Shown in pieces: positions 19,498 to 28,048 of a DNA stretch of 64,000 bases. The translations under genes and the position numbers were made by a program. How positions within the stretch are numbered: position 1 is the stretch's first letter; every line of letters begins with the position of its first letter. The stretch is from Prauserella alba. GTDB lineage: Bacteria > Actinomycetota > Actinomycetes > Mycobacteriales > Pseudonocardiaceae. Under the pieces are notes generated by a model. It was not told the origin of the DNA and did not search any database. It worked only from the letters and a program-made list of their open reading frames with translations. Location of the stretch: contig NZ_JAMTCH010000004.1 in assembly GCF_024171735.1 (NCBI RefSeq), positions 1,364,001-1,428,000 of the forward strand, in the 5' to 3' direction.

Positions 19498-19582
19498 CGG
19501 TAGCGGTGGGATTCGAACCCACGGAGGCTCTCACCTCACGCGATTTCGAGTCGCGCTCCTTAGGCCGCTCGGACACGCTACC
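19498..19582 (-). tRNA. tRNA-Ser (anticodon CGA)
   Basis: Minus strand: acceptor GGTAGCG/CGCTACC with G discriminator, anticodon arm CGCGA-CTCGAAA-TCGCG giving anticodon CGA, class II variable arm, T-loop GGGTTCGAATCCC. CCA is not encoded. It reads UCG, a frequent serine codon at this GC content. Confidence 0.96.
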
Positions 19583-19642
19583 GCTAAATAGGTTACGGCA
19601 AGGCCGACCGCCGATGACACGGGGGTGGGTCTCCCACGCGGC

Positions 19643-20140
19643 TCAACCGGCGTCGCCCCGATGCGCTGCGAAGAACTCGTCGAGCAGCGCCGAGCACTCG
19701 GTTTCGAGCACTCCGCCGATCACCTCGGGGCGGTGGTTCAACCTCCGGTCCCGGACGACGTCCCACAGCGACCCGGCCGCACCGGTGCGCGGTTCCCACG
19801 CGCCGAACACGACCCGGTCGACGCGCGCGAGCACGAGCGCACCCGCGCACATCGTGCACGGCTCGACCGTCACGGCCAGGGTGCAGCCCGTGAGCCGCCA
19901 GCCGTCCCCGTGCTCGGCCGCCGCCGCGCGCAGCGCGAGCACCTCGGCGTGCGCGGTCGGATCGCCCAGCGCCTCCCGCGCGTTGCGGGCACCCGCGAGC
20001 AACCTGCCGTCGGCGTCGAACACGGCCGCCCCGATCGGAACGTCGGCGTCCGACGGGTGGGCGTCACCGGCCCCGGAACCGCGGTGCGCGAACCGCAGCG
20101 CCTCGCGCACCGCGGACTCGTCGTCCTGCGACGGGTTCAC
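19643..20140 (-). CDS. tadA: tRNA(Arg) adenosine-34 deaminase
   Basis: 165 residues, cytidine/deoxycytidylate deaminase fold. The zinc and catalytic residues are plain: H64-A-E66 (E66 is the proton shuttle) and P94-C95-T-M-C98. It converts adenosine to inosine at the wobble position of tRNA-Arg(ACG), an essential step. The C-terminal helix has the usual LDEFFAAHR. GTG start at 20140; the four-base GTGA overlap with the upstream partner gene shows translational coupling. Confidence 0.96.
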   Translation of the reverse strand: MNPSQDDESAVREALRFAHRGSGAGDAHPSDADVPIGAAVFDADGRLLAGARNAREALGDPTAHAEVLALRAAAAEHGDGWRLTGCTLAVTVEPCTMCAGALVLARVDRVVFGAWEPRTGAAGSLWDVVRDRRLNHRPEVIGGVLETECSALLDEFFAAHRGDAG

Positions 20141-20619
20141 AACTCGTCGAGAGCCTTGTTGAACTCGTCGCCGAACCCGCAGCGCTGCGCGATCATGCCC
20201 AGCTGCTCGTCCGGATACAGCTCGGTCTCGCCCGCGATCACCTCGAGCTCGGGCGCCGGCATTCCCAGATCGGCCAGCACCTCGAGGTCACCCTCGGGCC
20301 AGATCGTGTCGTCGTCCTCGTCGGGCGGTTCGGCGCGCAGCAGGTCCAGCACGTCGGCGGCGATGTCGTAGTCCAGCGCCGCGGCCGCGTCCGACACCAT
20401 CAGCTGAGCGCCACTCGGCGTGGGGCGGACGATCACGAAGAACTCGTCGTCCACCGCCAGCAGCCCGAACACCGCGCCCGTCGACCGCAGTTTGCGCAGT
20501 TCGGTGATGGCAGCGTCGAGTTCGGCGAGAGCGGCCTGGTCCAGCGCGCTGCACTGCCACCGGCCGTCCTCGCGCACGACGGCCACCGCGAATCCCGTGA
20601 TCGGCTCCTCCACCGGCAT
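20137..20619 (-). CDS. tRNA adenosine deaminase-associated protein
   Basis: 160 residues, acidic. It matches the actinobacterial family always found beside tadA (TIGR03941 as I know it): GFAVAVVREDGRWQCSAL, LRKLRSTGAVFGLLAVDDEFFVIVRP, LDYDIAADVLDLLRAE and the C-terminal LYPDEQLGMIAQRCGFGDEFNKALDEL. The biochemical role is unknown; it is assumed to bind or help TadA. The ATG at 20619 is preceded by a short spacer from the divergent amidohydrolase promoter region. Confidence 0.92.
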   Translation of the reverse strand: MPVEEPITGFAVAVVREDGRWQCSALDQAALAELDAAITELRKLRSTGAVFGLLAVDDEFFVIVRPTPSGAQLMVSDAAAALDYDIAADVLDLLRAEPPDEDDDTIWPEGDLEVLADLGMPAPELEVIAGETELYPDEQLGMIAQRCGFGDEFNKALDEL

Positions 20620-20737
20620 GGGCCTACCGTATACCCGCGTGACGTTCGGTGACGGCTCGAAAGCCTCCCGGCCTGTTCACAGGCCGATCCGAACCGGTGA
20701 CCACGGCCCTCGCGCCGCTCGTGCCAGGATCGGCCGT

Positions 20738-21967
20738 ATGACCGGACCCGAACAGCTCCCCACTCTCCCCGACCTGGTGCTCCCGCGACTACTCGACGAG
20801 GCGCGGGAGCTGCAACCGGACACCGTCGCGCTGCGCAGGCGGCTCCACGCCCACCCCGAGATCGGTCTCCAGCTGCCGAACACGCAGCAGCAGATCCTCG
20901 ACGCGCTCGACGGGCTGCCGCTGGAGATCACCACCGGGAAGACGTCGACGTCGGTCACCGCCGTGCTGCGCGGCGCGAAACCCGGGCCCGCGGTGCTGCT
21001 GCGCGGCGACATGGACGCACTGCCCCTGCAGGAGGAGTCGGGCCTCGACTTCCCCTCCGAGATCGACGGCGTCATGCACGCCTGCGGGCACGACACGCAC
21101 GTCGCGATGCTGGTCTCCGCGGCGCGGCTGCTGTCCCGGCACGCCGACGAGCTCGCGGGCTCGGTGGTGTTCATGTTCCAGCCCGGCGAGGAGGGTCAGC
21201 ACGGCGCGCGGCACATGATCCACGAAGGGGTGCTGGACGCGGCGGGCGAGCGGGTCGAGCGGGCTTTCGGCGTGCACATCTATCCGACGTTGCCGAGCGG
21301 CCGGGTGCACACGCGCCCCGGTCCACTGATGGCGGCCGTCGACGACTTCCACGTGCGCGTCCTCGGCAAGGGCGGGCACGGCTCGGTCCCGGAGGCGGCC
21401 GTCGATCCGATCCCGGCGGCCGCGGCGCTCGTCGGCGCGCTGCACACGATGTCGAGCCGCCGGTTCGCCGCGACCGAACCCGCCGTGCTGTCGGTGACGC
21501 ACCTCGATGCGGGCACGACCACGAACATCATCCCCGAGACCGCGTTCGTCGAGGGCACGATGCGCACGCTGTCCGACGCCGCGCGGGCCACGATGCGCGC
21601 CGAGGTGGAGAAGGTGTGCGAGGGCATCGCCGCGGCGTACGGCTGCCGGGTGCAGGTGGACCTCACGCCGGGGTATCCGGTGACCGCCAACGACCCGGAC
21701 GAGGCGGCCCGCGTGCTGGACCTCGCGTCGACGGTTCTCGGGCCGGAGAACGCAGCGCCGCTGCCGGATCCGATCATGGGCGGTGAGGACTTCTCGTACG
21801 TACTGCAGCGCGTGCCCGGCGCGTTCGCCCTGCTCGGCGGCTGCCCACCGGACGTCGACCCGGCGGAGGCGCCCGCCAACCACTCGAACCGCGTCCGCCA
21901 CCACGAGGACGCCATGACCCACGGCGTCGCGCTGCACGCCGCCTACGCCCTGTCGACGTTGCGGTGA
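20738..21967 (+). CDS. M20-family amidohydrolase/metallopeptidase
   Basis: 409 residues, full length. Metal and catalytic motifs of M20D enzymes: RGDMDALPLQEESG (~88-101), MHACGHDTHVAML (~111-123), FQPGEEGQHGARHM with the catalytic Glu pair (~146), the dimerisation lid from ~185 to 300, and PIMGGEDFSYVLQRVPGAF (~345-365). It hydrolyses N-acyl or aminobenzoyl amino acids (hippurate/IAA-amino-acid type); the substrate is unknown. The ATG at 20738 begins the homologous sequence; the long frame upstream is on the opposite side of the divergent tadA partner and is not protein-like. Confidence 0.92.
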   Translation: MTGPEQLPTLPDLVLPRLLDEARELQPDTVALRRRLHAHPEIGLQLPNTQQQILDALDGLPLEITTGKTSTSVTAVLRGAKPGPAVLLRGDMDALPLQEESGLDFPSEIDGVMHACGHDTHVAMLVSAARLLSRHADELAGSVVFMFQPGEEGQHGARHMIHEGVLDAAGERVERAFGVHIYPTLPSGRVHTRPGPLMAAVDDFHVRVLGKGGHGSVPEAAVDPIPAAAALVGALHTMSSRRFAATEPAVLSVTHLDAGTTTNIIPETAFVEGTMRTLSDAARATMRAEVEKVCEGIAAAYGCRVQVDLTPGYPVTANDPDEAARVLDLASTVLGPENAAPLPDPIMGGEDFSYVLQRVPGAFALLGGCPPDVDPAEAPANHSNRVRHHEDAMTHGVALHAAYALSTLR

Positions 21968-21998
21968 GTGGTGTCTTCACCCTCAAGGACACCATTGC

Positions 21999-22152
21999 GC
22001 CCCCAAGGGCACCTTAGTGGCGTTGAACGCGCCAAAACTTCCCCTCGTACACGACGTCTCCCCGCGCGCACGGTAGTTGAACAGCGCTCTGGCACGGCCA
22101 TGATCAAGGGAAGAATAGTGGCGTTGAGTGCCCCCAAAGTGCCCTTGGGGGC
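21999..22152. repeat. Long palindromic intergenic element, copy 2
   Basis: Starts GCCCCCAAGGGCACCTTAG and ends with the inverse GTGCCCTTGGGGGC. It holds the same internal words as copy 1: GCGTTGA on both arms and CTTCCCCT against AAGGGAAG. It is 154 bp, between the M20 gene and tyrA. A small hairpin (GGTGTC/GACACC, about 21970-21993) precedes it. Confidence 0.85.
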
Positions 22153-22221
22153 ACTCTGTGGCACTCGAATGTTCGGTGAGGGGCGGGCGGGGAGCCACGG
22201 TCGTGTGTCAGGATCTGCACC

Positions 22222-23211
22222 GTGCGTGACGTGTGCGTGATCGGGCTGGGGCTCATCGGCGGGTCGGTGTTGCGGGCGGCCGCGGCCGCGGGACGCACGT
22301 GTTGGGGGGTCTCCGACTCGCAGACCGACGTCGACTCCGCCGTCGCGGACGGCTACGACGCGGCCACCGACCTCGCCCACGCGCTCGACCGCGCGGCGGA
22401 GGCGGACGCACTGGTCGTGCTCGCCGTGCCGCTCACCGCGGTCGACGAGGTCCTCCGTGCCGTCGGTGAACACGCACCGAACTGCCTGCTCACCGACGTC
22501 ACGAGCGTCAAGGCCCCGGTCCGCGACGCCGTCGCCCGCCTCACGCCGCACACGCGCTACGCGGGCGGCCACCCGATGGCGGGAACCGCCGAGTCCGGTT
22601 GGAAGTCCGCGACGGCATCGCTGTTCGACGGCGCGACCTGGGTGGTCTGTGCCGAGGAGCCCGCGGGTGACGACGAGCCCGGTACGGACCTCATAGCGTG
22701 GCGGGAGGCCGCGGCGCTGGCGTTCGATGCGGGCGCGCACGTCATCGCACTGCCCGCACTCGCGCACGACGGCACGGTCGCCAGGACATCGCATCTGCCG
22801 CATCTGCTCGCCGCGGTGCTGGCGAACGTCGCGGCGGGCGGTGGCCCGCTCGCCGCGGCACTCGCGGCGGGGTCGCTGCGGGACGGCACCCGCGTCGCAG
22901 GCAGTCGCCCTGAACTGGTGCGCGCCATGACCGAGGGCAACCGCGGCGCACTGCTCCCCGTGCTCGACGAGGCGCTGGGGCTGCTCGGAGCCGCTCGCGG
23001 ATCGCTGGCCTCGACGGGCGGTCTCGCCGCCACGATCGACGCGGGGCACGACGCCGTCACGACACTCACGCGACAGCAGGAGGCACCGCGCACGCCGGTC
23101 AAGCTGGACCTGCGCGCACCGGACGCGCTCGACGGGCTGTTGTCACTGGGCGAACGCGGCGGCTGGTTCACCGCGATCGACGGCGACGTACTCACCGGCG
23201 AGGTCGCCTGA
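22222..23211 (+). CDS. tyrA: Prephenate dehydrogenase
   Basis: 329 residues. The NAD-binding Rossmann fold opens VCVIGLGLIGGSVLRAA (residues 4-20). The catalytic segment is LTDVTSVKAPV, then GGHPMAGTAESG with the substrate/catalytic His and the next Gly-rich loop, and later LPALAHDGTVARTSHLPHL, the helical dimerisation domain with the second His. It makes hydroxyphenylpyruvate for tyrosine. GTG start. The tadA-tyrA neighbourhood is conserved in actinomycetes. Confidence 0.95.
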   Translation: MRDVCVIGLGLIGGSVLRAAAAAGRTCWGVSDSQTDVDSAVADGYDAATDLAHALDRAAEADALVVLAVPLTAVDEVLRAVGEHAPNCLLTDVTSVKAPVRDAVARLTPHTRYAGGHPMAGTAESGWKSATASLFDGATWVVCAEEPAGDDEPGTDLIAWREAAALAFDAGAHVIALPALAHDGTVARTSHLPHLLAAVLANVAAGGGPLAAALAAGSLRDGTRVAGSRPELVRAMTEGNRGALLPVLDEALGLLGAARGSLASTGGLAATIDAGHDAVTTLTRQQEAPRTPVKLDLRAPDALDGLLSLGERGGWFTAIDGDVLTGEVA

Positions 23212-23403
23212 CCCCGCATCGACCTCGCGCCGAGGGGCGCGGTCACTGACCGGGAGCACGGCCGGTCACGCCGACCGCGCAACGGCCGGACCCGGCGCCC
23301 GGCGTCGATTCATCGGCGCGGAGTGCGCCGACGGGCCGACCTCGTCCGAGCCGGCACCGCAGCGCCGGCCTCGTTCGGCCTGGCCTCGTTCGATCCGGCG
23401 TGG

Positions 23404-23428
23404 TCCGGTCCGGCCTCACCGGACCGGA
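23404..23428. terminator. Hairpin terminator between tyrA and the small antitoxin-like gene
   Basis: TCCGGTCCGG and its exact inverse CCGGACCGGA around CCTCA. It lies 7 bases beyond the stop of the minus-strand gene and can serve both convergent genes. No T tract. Confidence 0.6.
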
Positions 23429-23434
23429 CACGAC

Positions 23435-23686
23435 TCACTGTCCGGTCGGACCCGACGGCCCCGGCTGCTGGCCGCCCTGGCCACCACCCTGGTCGCCCTC
23501 GTCGCCTGTCTGCTTGTGCAGCGCGTCCTTCGCCTTCTGCGTCGCGTTGTCGATCTTGTCGGCCTTGTCGCCGAACTTCGACTTGGCAAACCCGCTCGCC
23601 TTGTCCAAGCCCTGCTCGACCTTGTCACTGTTCTTGCTCAGGGCGTCCTGAGCCTTCTTCTTGATTTCGCCGAAGTTGATGCCCAT
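23435..23686 (-). CDS. Small antitoxin-like protein (Rv0909/MT0933 type)
   Basis: 83 residues, Lys/Asp-rich amphipathic helix GEIKKKAQDALSKNSDKVEQ, then LDKASGFAKSKFGDKADKIDNATQKAKD and a Gly/Gln-rich tail. This matches the small MT0933-type antitoxin family of actinomycetes. No toxin gene lies next to it, and many members may not be true antitoxins. ATG at 23686 with GGTGG upstream. The only neighbours are tyrA (convergent) and a 313-base gap. Confidence 0.75.
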   Translation of the reverse strand: MGINFGEIKKKAQDALSKNSDKVEQGLDKASGFAKSKFGDKADKIDNATQKAKDALHKQTGDEGDQGGGQGGQQPGPSGPTGQ

Positions 23687-23999
23687 GTACCCAATCCACC
23701 AGCATTGACGGCCCGAGCGCAAACGCTGGCCGGGGTGTCGCACGAAAAGACCCGAGCGTGTCATCTCCGAAAGCCGCGGACTCCGTGCTTCCGGCCCACC
23801 TCAGCCCTCGAATACGCGACAATTCGCCCGAAACGCCGACGAAACCCGCAGCAATCGGACTAACCGTATGAATCACCCGGACGGAGCGATGCGCGAGTGC
23901 CCGGCAGAGTGGCGAGCTCGTCGACGTGGTGCTCCCACGGCCGAGCCGGGGCGCCGGAACGAACCGCGGCGGCACGCCCCGAAACGCCGCGGGGCCGCC
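23687..23999. other. Intergenic gap, no gene seen
   Basis: 313 bases between the antitoxin-like gene start and the FUSC gene end. The first part should carry the promoter of the small gene. A GC-rich inverted patch (CGCCCCGAAACGCCGCGGGG, about 23976-23995) lies just beyond the FUSC gene stop and may be its terminator. No convincing reading frame. Confidence 0.5.
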
Positions 24000-25982
24000 T
24001 CACCGGCGCCGGAACCGGAATCGCGGCCGCATCGGATCCGGGCCACCGGCGGCGTCGAACGCGGCTGACAGCTGATCCGCCACGCCCGCGAGCTGCTCGG
24101 TCGCAGGCAACTCGACGTCGCCTGGATCGCGCGCCTCGCGCACGGCGGATGCCAGCTCGCCGAGCGCGGCCGTCATGAGGCGGACGTCGGACTCCGCAGG
24201 CCGCTCGGCGCCGTGCGAGATCGTCACGACGACGGCCGTGACGGCATCGGTGACCTGTTCGAGCGCCACGATCGCGGGCCACCACGCCGCGGCCTGCCTG
24301 CCCGCGGGCGAGGGCTCGACGACGAGTTGCTGGAACGCCGTGCGCAGGTCGGAAAGCCCGCGGTAGGCACGCCGCCTGCAGCGGGACTGCTCCGCCCGGT
24401 CCTCGCCGGGCGGTCCGAGGCTGACCTCGACGTACCGGGCGACGGTGTCGGCGACGTCCGCGAGCCGCCCGCCCACGCGCGGGCGCAGGCTGCCCGGCCA
24501 CAGCAGGTAGCCGAAGACCAGTACGATGACGCAGCCCGCGGCGGTGTCGGCGAGCCGGGCGACCACGACGCCCCAGTCGCCACCGATCGTGAGGTCCATC
24601 TGCAGGATGATCAGCGGCGTCACGAACGCGCTGAGGATTCCGTAGTTGCGGACCTTGCCGATGGCCACTCCGGCGCCCATGACCGCGACGAGCAGCACCA
24701 GCACGACGCCGTGGGAATCGGCACCGAGGCCGAGGATCGCCGCCCCGATGCCCACGCCGACGATCGTACCCACACCGCGCAGCACCGCCCTGCCGAACAC
24801 CGACCCGAAGTCCGGTTTGAGCACGAGCCCGACGGTGAGCGTGATCCAGTACGAGTTGTCCAGCGGCACGATCAGACGTGCCAGCTCGGCGAGCGCCACG
24901 CACAGTGTCAGCCTCGCCGCGGCCACCCACGTGAGCGGGCCCGAGGTGAGCGAGTCGACCCACTCGCCCAGCCTCCGACGCCAGGACACGGGGTCACGCC
25001 TGCGGCGTTCCCGGTCGGTGCTGATCCTCGTCAGCGCGTGGTACAGCGCCGCGGCAGGCGAATCGGCGGGCTCGCCGCGGCCGGCGGTCCGCGACTCCGG
25101 GTCGGGCGGCTCCGGCAGCGGCAGGTCGGCCAGCACTGCCGTGGCCAGGTCGGTGAAGTGAGCGATGACGTCCTTCGGCGCTCGCTGCCCCGCGTTGACC
25201 ATCGCGACCGACGCCTCGACGGCGGGCGTCGTGGCCGACAGCAGGTTCAGCAGCCTGCGGTAGGTCGCGTCCCGGCCCGACAACCACGACCGCGCGGTGA
25301 GCAGCCGGTCGTAGGCGGTGTTCATCGCGGTCGTGAGCTGTGTGCGCGCGGTGAGTGACGTCGCGTCGTCGGGCGCCGAGTGCATGGCGGCCAGCTCGAT
25401 GTAGACCTGGGCGACGGCGGTGCGCTCCGGCGACGTCCCGCGCACCGGCCAGCCGGACAGCGCGACGAGCAGCCCCCACACACCGCCGGTCACGACGCAC
25501 AGCAACGCCACGCCGACGTCCGTGCCCGCCTCGGCCTGGCCCGTGCCGAGCGTGACGAACACCAGCAGCTGCAGCGCGGCGAACGAGGCGTTGTTGCCGC
25601 CTGCGCTGATCAGCGCCGACACGGCCGCGACGGCCACGACCGTCGGGTGCGACAGCCACGGGTCGGCGCCGGTGACGAGGCCGACCCCGAACCCGGCGAT
25701 CGCGGCGAGCACCGTGCCGCCGAGCCGCCGCGCGCGGTACCGGTACGGGCCGGCCACGTCGCCCGTGACGACCGGCAGCACACCCGCCGACACCAGCGCT
25801 CCCGTCGCGGGCGCGCCGAGCAGGTAGCCGACGGCGATCGGCACGGAGAAGGTCACGGCCGCTCGCGCCGCGCCGCTCCACGGCACCGGCGCCGGGTTGG
25901 TCCGCAACAGGTGCGCGAGCCAGCGCGGCGCGGGCAGGTCGGCACGGGGCGGGCGCACGCCACCATCTTGACCCAGCACCAC
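24000..25982 (-). CDS. FUSC-family membrane protein (aromatic acid exporter-like)
   Basis: 660 residues with two similar membrane blocks, each about six segments: residues ~35-190 (SVPIAVGYLLGAPATGALV onward) and ~350-510 (TLCVALAELARLIVP to VFGYLLWPGS). They are joined by a soluble helical region and followed by a C-terminal soluble domain. The second block has the FUSC signature YWITLTVGLVLKPDFGSVFGRAVLRG. Such proteins pump aromatic acids or related toxic compounds, possibly with partners. The GTG at 25982 is the first start; GTG at 25958 is possible. An SD is not clear for either. Confidence 0.9.
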   Translation of the reverse strand: MVLGQDGGVRPPRADLPAPRWLAHLLRTNPAPVPWSGAARAAVTFSVPIAVGYLLGAPATGALVSAGVLPVVTGDVAGPYRYRARRLGGTVLAAIAGFGVGLVTGADPWLSHPTVVAVAAVSALISAGGNNASFAALQLLVFVTLGTGQAEAGTDVGVALLCVVTGGVWGLLVALSGWPVRGTSPERTAVAQVYIELAAMHSAPDDATSLTARTQLTTAMNTAYDRLLTARSWLSGRDATYRRLLNLLSATTPAVEASVAMVNAGQRAPKDVIAHFTDLATAVLADLPLPEPPDPESRTAGRGEPADSPAAALYHALTRISTDRERRRRDPVSWRRRLGEWVDSLTSGPLTWVAAARLTLCVALAELARLIVPLDNSYWITLTVGLVLKPDFGSVFGRAVLRGVGTIVGVGIGAAILGLGADSHGVVLVLLVAVMGAGVAIGKVRNYGILSAFVTPLIILQMDLTIGGDWGVVVARLADTAAGCVIVLVFGYLLWPGSLRPRVGGRLADVADTVARYVEVSLGPPGEDRAEQSRCRRRAYRGLSDLRTAFQQLVVEPSPAGRQAAAWWPAIVALEQVTDAVTAVVVTISHGAERPAESDVRLMTAALGELASAVREARDPGDVELPATEQLAGVADQLSAAFDAAGGPDPMRPRFRFRRR

Positions 25983-26441
25983 CTTTGCCGAGTAGCGGCC
26001 ACCGGGACGAGATGATCAAGCCGACACCCGTGCGGCCGAGACGGCAGTGGCGCGAGCCGGGACGGCGGTCACGCGAGTCGCTTCACCAGGTGCGCCGGAG
26101 CCGCTTTACCGGGAGCCGGCGCCGTACGGCGGTCGGCGGTCGGACCGGTGCGGATGGCGCCGCTGCGCCGCGAGCTCCGCGGGCCATGTCCGGCACGCGC
26201 GAAGCGGTACGGCTGCCCTCCCGGCGAACCGCACCCGCCTCGCGCCCGCTGGTCCGGACCTGCACCGCGGCGCACCCGGACCGATTCCCGCACCTGTTGC
26301 GGATGGCCGACACCCCCACTGCGTGTCGCCTGACAGCCGGCCAGCCATACCCGATTACGGGGAACACTGCCTCCGACCGCCTGCACCGCCCGCTGGTTCC
26401 GTCCGGCGGACAACGGATGTCACGAACTCACGTGCCGCCGC
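25983..26441. other. Intergenic gap, no gene seen
   Basis: 459 bases between the FUSC gene start and the GbsR/MarR gene end. Frames open by chance because of high GC but show no domain, SD or codon bias. It should contain the FUSC promoter; no operator-like palindrome was found. Confidence 0.5.
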
Positions 26442-26957
26442 TCACCGGTCGGCGTTCAGGGACTCCCAGCGGGCGAACAGCTTCGGGATCTCGACGACCA
26501 GGTAGTCGAGGAAATCGGCCATGTTGGACAGGCGCACCCCGGCGGGCGTGTCGGGACCGACGGCCTCCACACCCTCCCGCGTCGCGTCGCGCCACATCTC
26601 GAGCATGCGCTCGCGCTTGAGCATCGAGGCGAACCAGAAGTCGTCGAACACGCGGTAGTGATCGCGGCGCGCTCCCGGCGCCCGCTCCCTGGCGATGAGC
26701 CCGGTCTGTTCGAGGTACTTGACCGCGCCCGAGACGGCGGCGGGGCTGACCGACAGCGCCTCCGCGATCTCGGCCGCCGTCATCTCCCCGCTGTCCGATG
26801 TGGTCAGCGCGGCGAACACCCGGGCTGGCATGCGCGGGAGGCCGATGTTGTTGAGCGTCAGTCCCAGACTCTCGACGTACTTGGCGACGGCCTCCTCGTC
26901 ACGGGTGTTCTCGTCACGGACACGGGCGTCCTGCTGTCCGGTTGACTCGTCGACCAC
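26442..26957 (-). CDS. GbsR/MarR-family transcriptional regulator
   Basis: 171 residues. The winged helix reads LPRMPARVFAALTTSDSGEMTAAEIAEALSVSPAAVSGAVKYLEQTGLIARERAPGARRDHYRV in pieces: the recognition helix is SVSPAAVSGAVKYLEQ, the wing is REREPGARRDHY-like. A C-terminal helical dimer or effector domain follows. It is divergent from, and very likely represses, the ABC exporter at 27074; a palindromic operator lies between them. The GTG at 26957 is spaced 8 nt from GGAGG; an upstream GTG at 26975 overlaps that site. Confidence 0.9.
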   Translation of the reverse strand: MVDESTGQQDARVRDENTRDEEAVAKYVESLGLTLNNIGLPRMPARVFAALTTSDSGEMTAAEIAEALSVSPAAVSGAVKYLEQTGLIARERAPGARRDHYRVFDDFWFASMLKRERMLEMWRDATREGVEAVGPDTPAGVRLSNMADFLDYLVVEIPKLFARWESLNADR

Positions 26958-27037
26958 GGGCACATCCTCCCTCACGTCGATCAGGGAACCACACGGCGCG
27001 CGTTCCGAAGTTCATACCGATCATCAATTTTTCGTAG

Positions 27038-27053
27038 TTCACAACTTTGTGAA
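27038..27053. promoter_or_regulatory. Operator palindrome in the regulator/ABC exporter divergent promoter
   Basis: TTCACAA-CT-TTGTGAA, a perfect 7-bp inverted repeat in the only AT-rich patch of the area, 20 bases before the ABC ATPase ATG and 80 before the regulator start. Typical size for a MarR-type dimer site. It would block both promoters. Confidence 0.8.
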
Positions 27054-27073
27054 ACAAGTGTACCTTCGAACGC

Positions 27074-28048
27074 ATGACAGACAACGCCGCGAGCACCACC
27101 ACGAGCGGCACGACCGCCCACGAGGCGATCGGCGTCGCCGGGCTGCGCAAGACATTCGGCCGCACCACCGCCCTCGACGGGCTCGATCTGCACGTCGAGA
27201 CCGGGGAGGTGCACGGCTTCCTGGGCCCCAACGGCTCCGGGAAATCGACCACCATCCGGGTACTGCTCGGCCTGCTGCACGCCGACAGCGGCGACGTGCA
27301 CCTGCTCCACGGCGATCCGTGGCGGCAGGCGGCCACGCTGCACCGCAGGCTCGCCTACGTTCCGGGCGACGTGAACCTGTGGCCCAACCTCTCCGGCGGG
27401 GAGGTCATCGACCTGCTCGGCAGGCTGCGCGGCGGGCTGGACAAGCGCAGGCGTGCCGAGCTGATCGAGCGGTTCGAACTGGACCCGACCAAGAAGGGCC
27501 GCACCTACTCGAAGGGCAACCGGCAGAAGGTCGCGCTCGTGGCCGCGCTGGCCTCGGACGTCGAACTGCTGGTCCTCGACGAACCGACGTCGGGTCTCGA
27601 CCCGCTCATGGAGGCCGCGTTCCAGGAGACGATCCGCGAAGTCCGCGGCCAGGGCAGGACGGTACTGCTGTCCAGCCACATCCTCGCCGAGGTGGAGGCA
27701 CTGTGTGATCGCGTGAGCATCATCCGCGCGGGCCGCACCGTCGAGACGGGCACGCTGGACGACCTGCGCCACCTCACGCGGACGTCCATCTCCGCCGAGC
27801 TCGCGGGCCACCCGAACGGCCTGGCGAACCTGCCCCATGTTCACGACCTGCGCGTCGACGGCAACACCGTCCACTTCGACGTGGACACCGACGCACTCGA
27901 CGAGGCATTGCGACGGCTCACCGACGTCGGCGTACGCAGCCTGACGAGCACGCCACCGACCCTCGAGGAACTGTTCCTGCGGCACTACACCGACGAACTG
28001 CCCGGCACCGAGGCAGAACGCGCGGAGAAGGCGAGGACGGCGCCATGA
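27074..28048 (+). CDS. ABC transporter ATP-binding protein (drug-exporter type)
   Basis: 324 residues. Walker A is GPNGSGKST (~53-61). The signature-type sequence is [19 protein letters not shown], where the C-loop is SKGNRQ instead of LSGGQ, as in DrrA-like exporters. Walker B is [14 protein letters not shown] and the switch His is in LLSSHIL. A C-terminal extension of ~95 residues ends the protein. It powers the permease encoded next (four-base ATGA overlap). Probably exports an antibiotic or other toxic hydrophobic compound. Controlled by the divergent GbsR/MarR protein. Confidence 0.93.
   Translation: MTDNAASTTTSGTTAHEAIGVAGLRKTFGRTTALDGLDLHVETGEVHGFLGPNGSGKSTTIRVLLGLLHADSGDVHLLHGDPWRQAATLHRRLAYVPGDVNLWPNLSGGEVIDLLGRLRGGLDKRRRAELIERFELDPTKKGRTYSKGNRQKVALVAALASDVELLVLDEPTSGLDPLMEAAFQETIREVRGQGRTVLLSSHILAEVEALCDRVSIIRAGRTVETGTLDDLRHLTRTSISAELAGHPNGLANLPHVHDLRVDGNTVHFDVDTDALDEALRRLTDVGVRSLTSTPPTLEELFLRHYTDELPGTEAERAEKARTAP

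Noticed and set aside
23435-23686. Toxin-antitoxin pair
   Set aside because: The small protein resembles MT0933-type antitoxins, but no toxin gene is adjacent on either side.
26069-26413. Short open frames between the FUSC and GbsR/MarR genes
   Set aside because: Both strands are open by composition only; no SD, domain or conserved motif.
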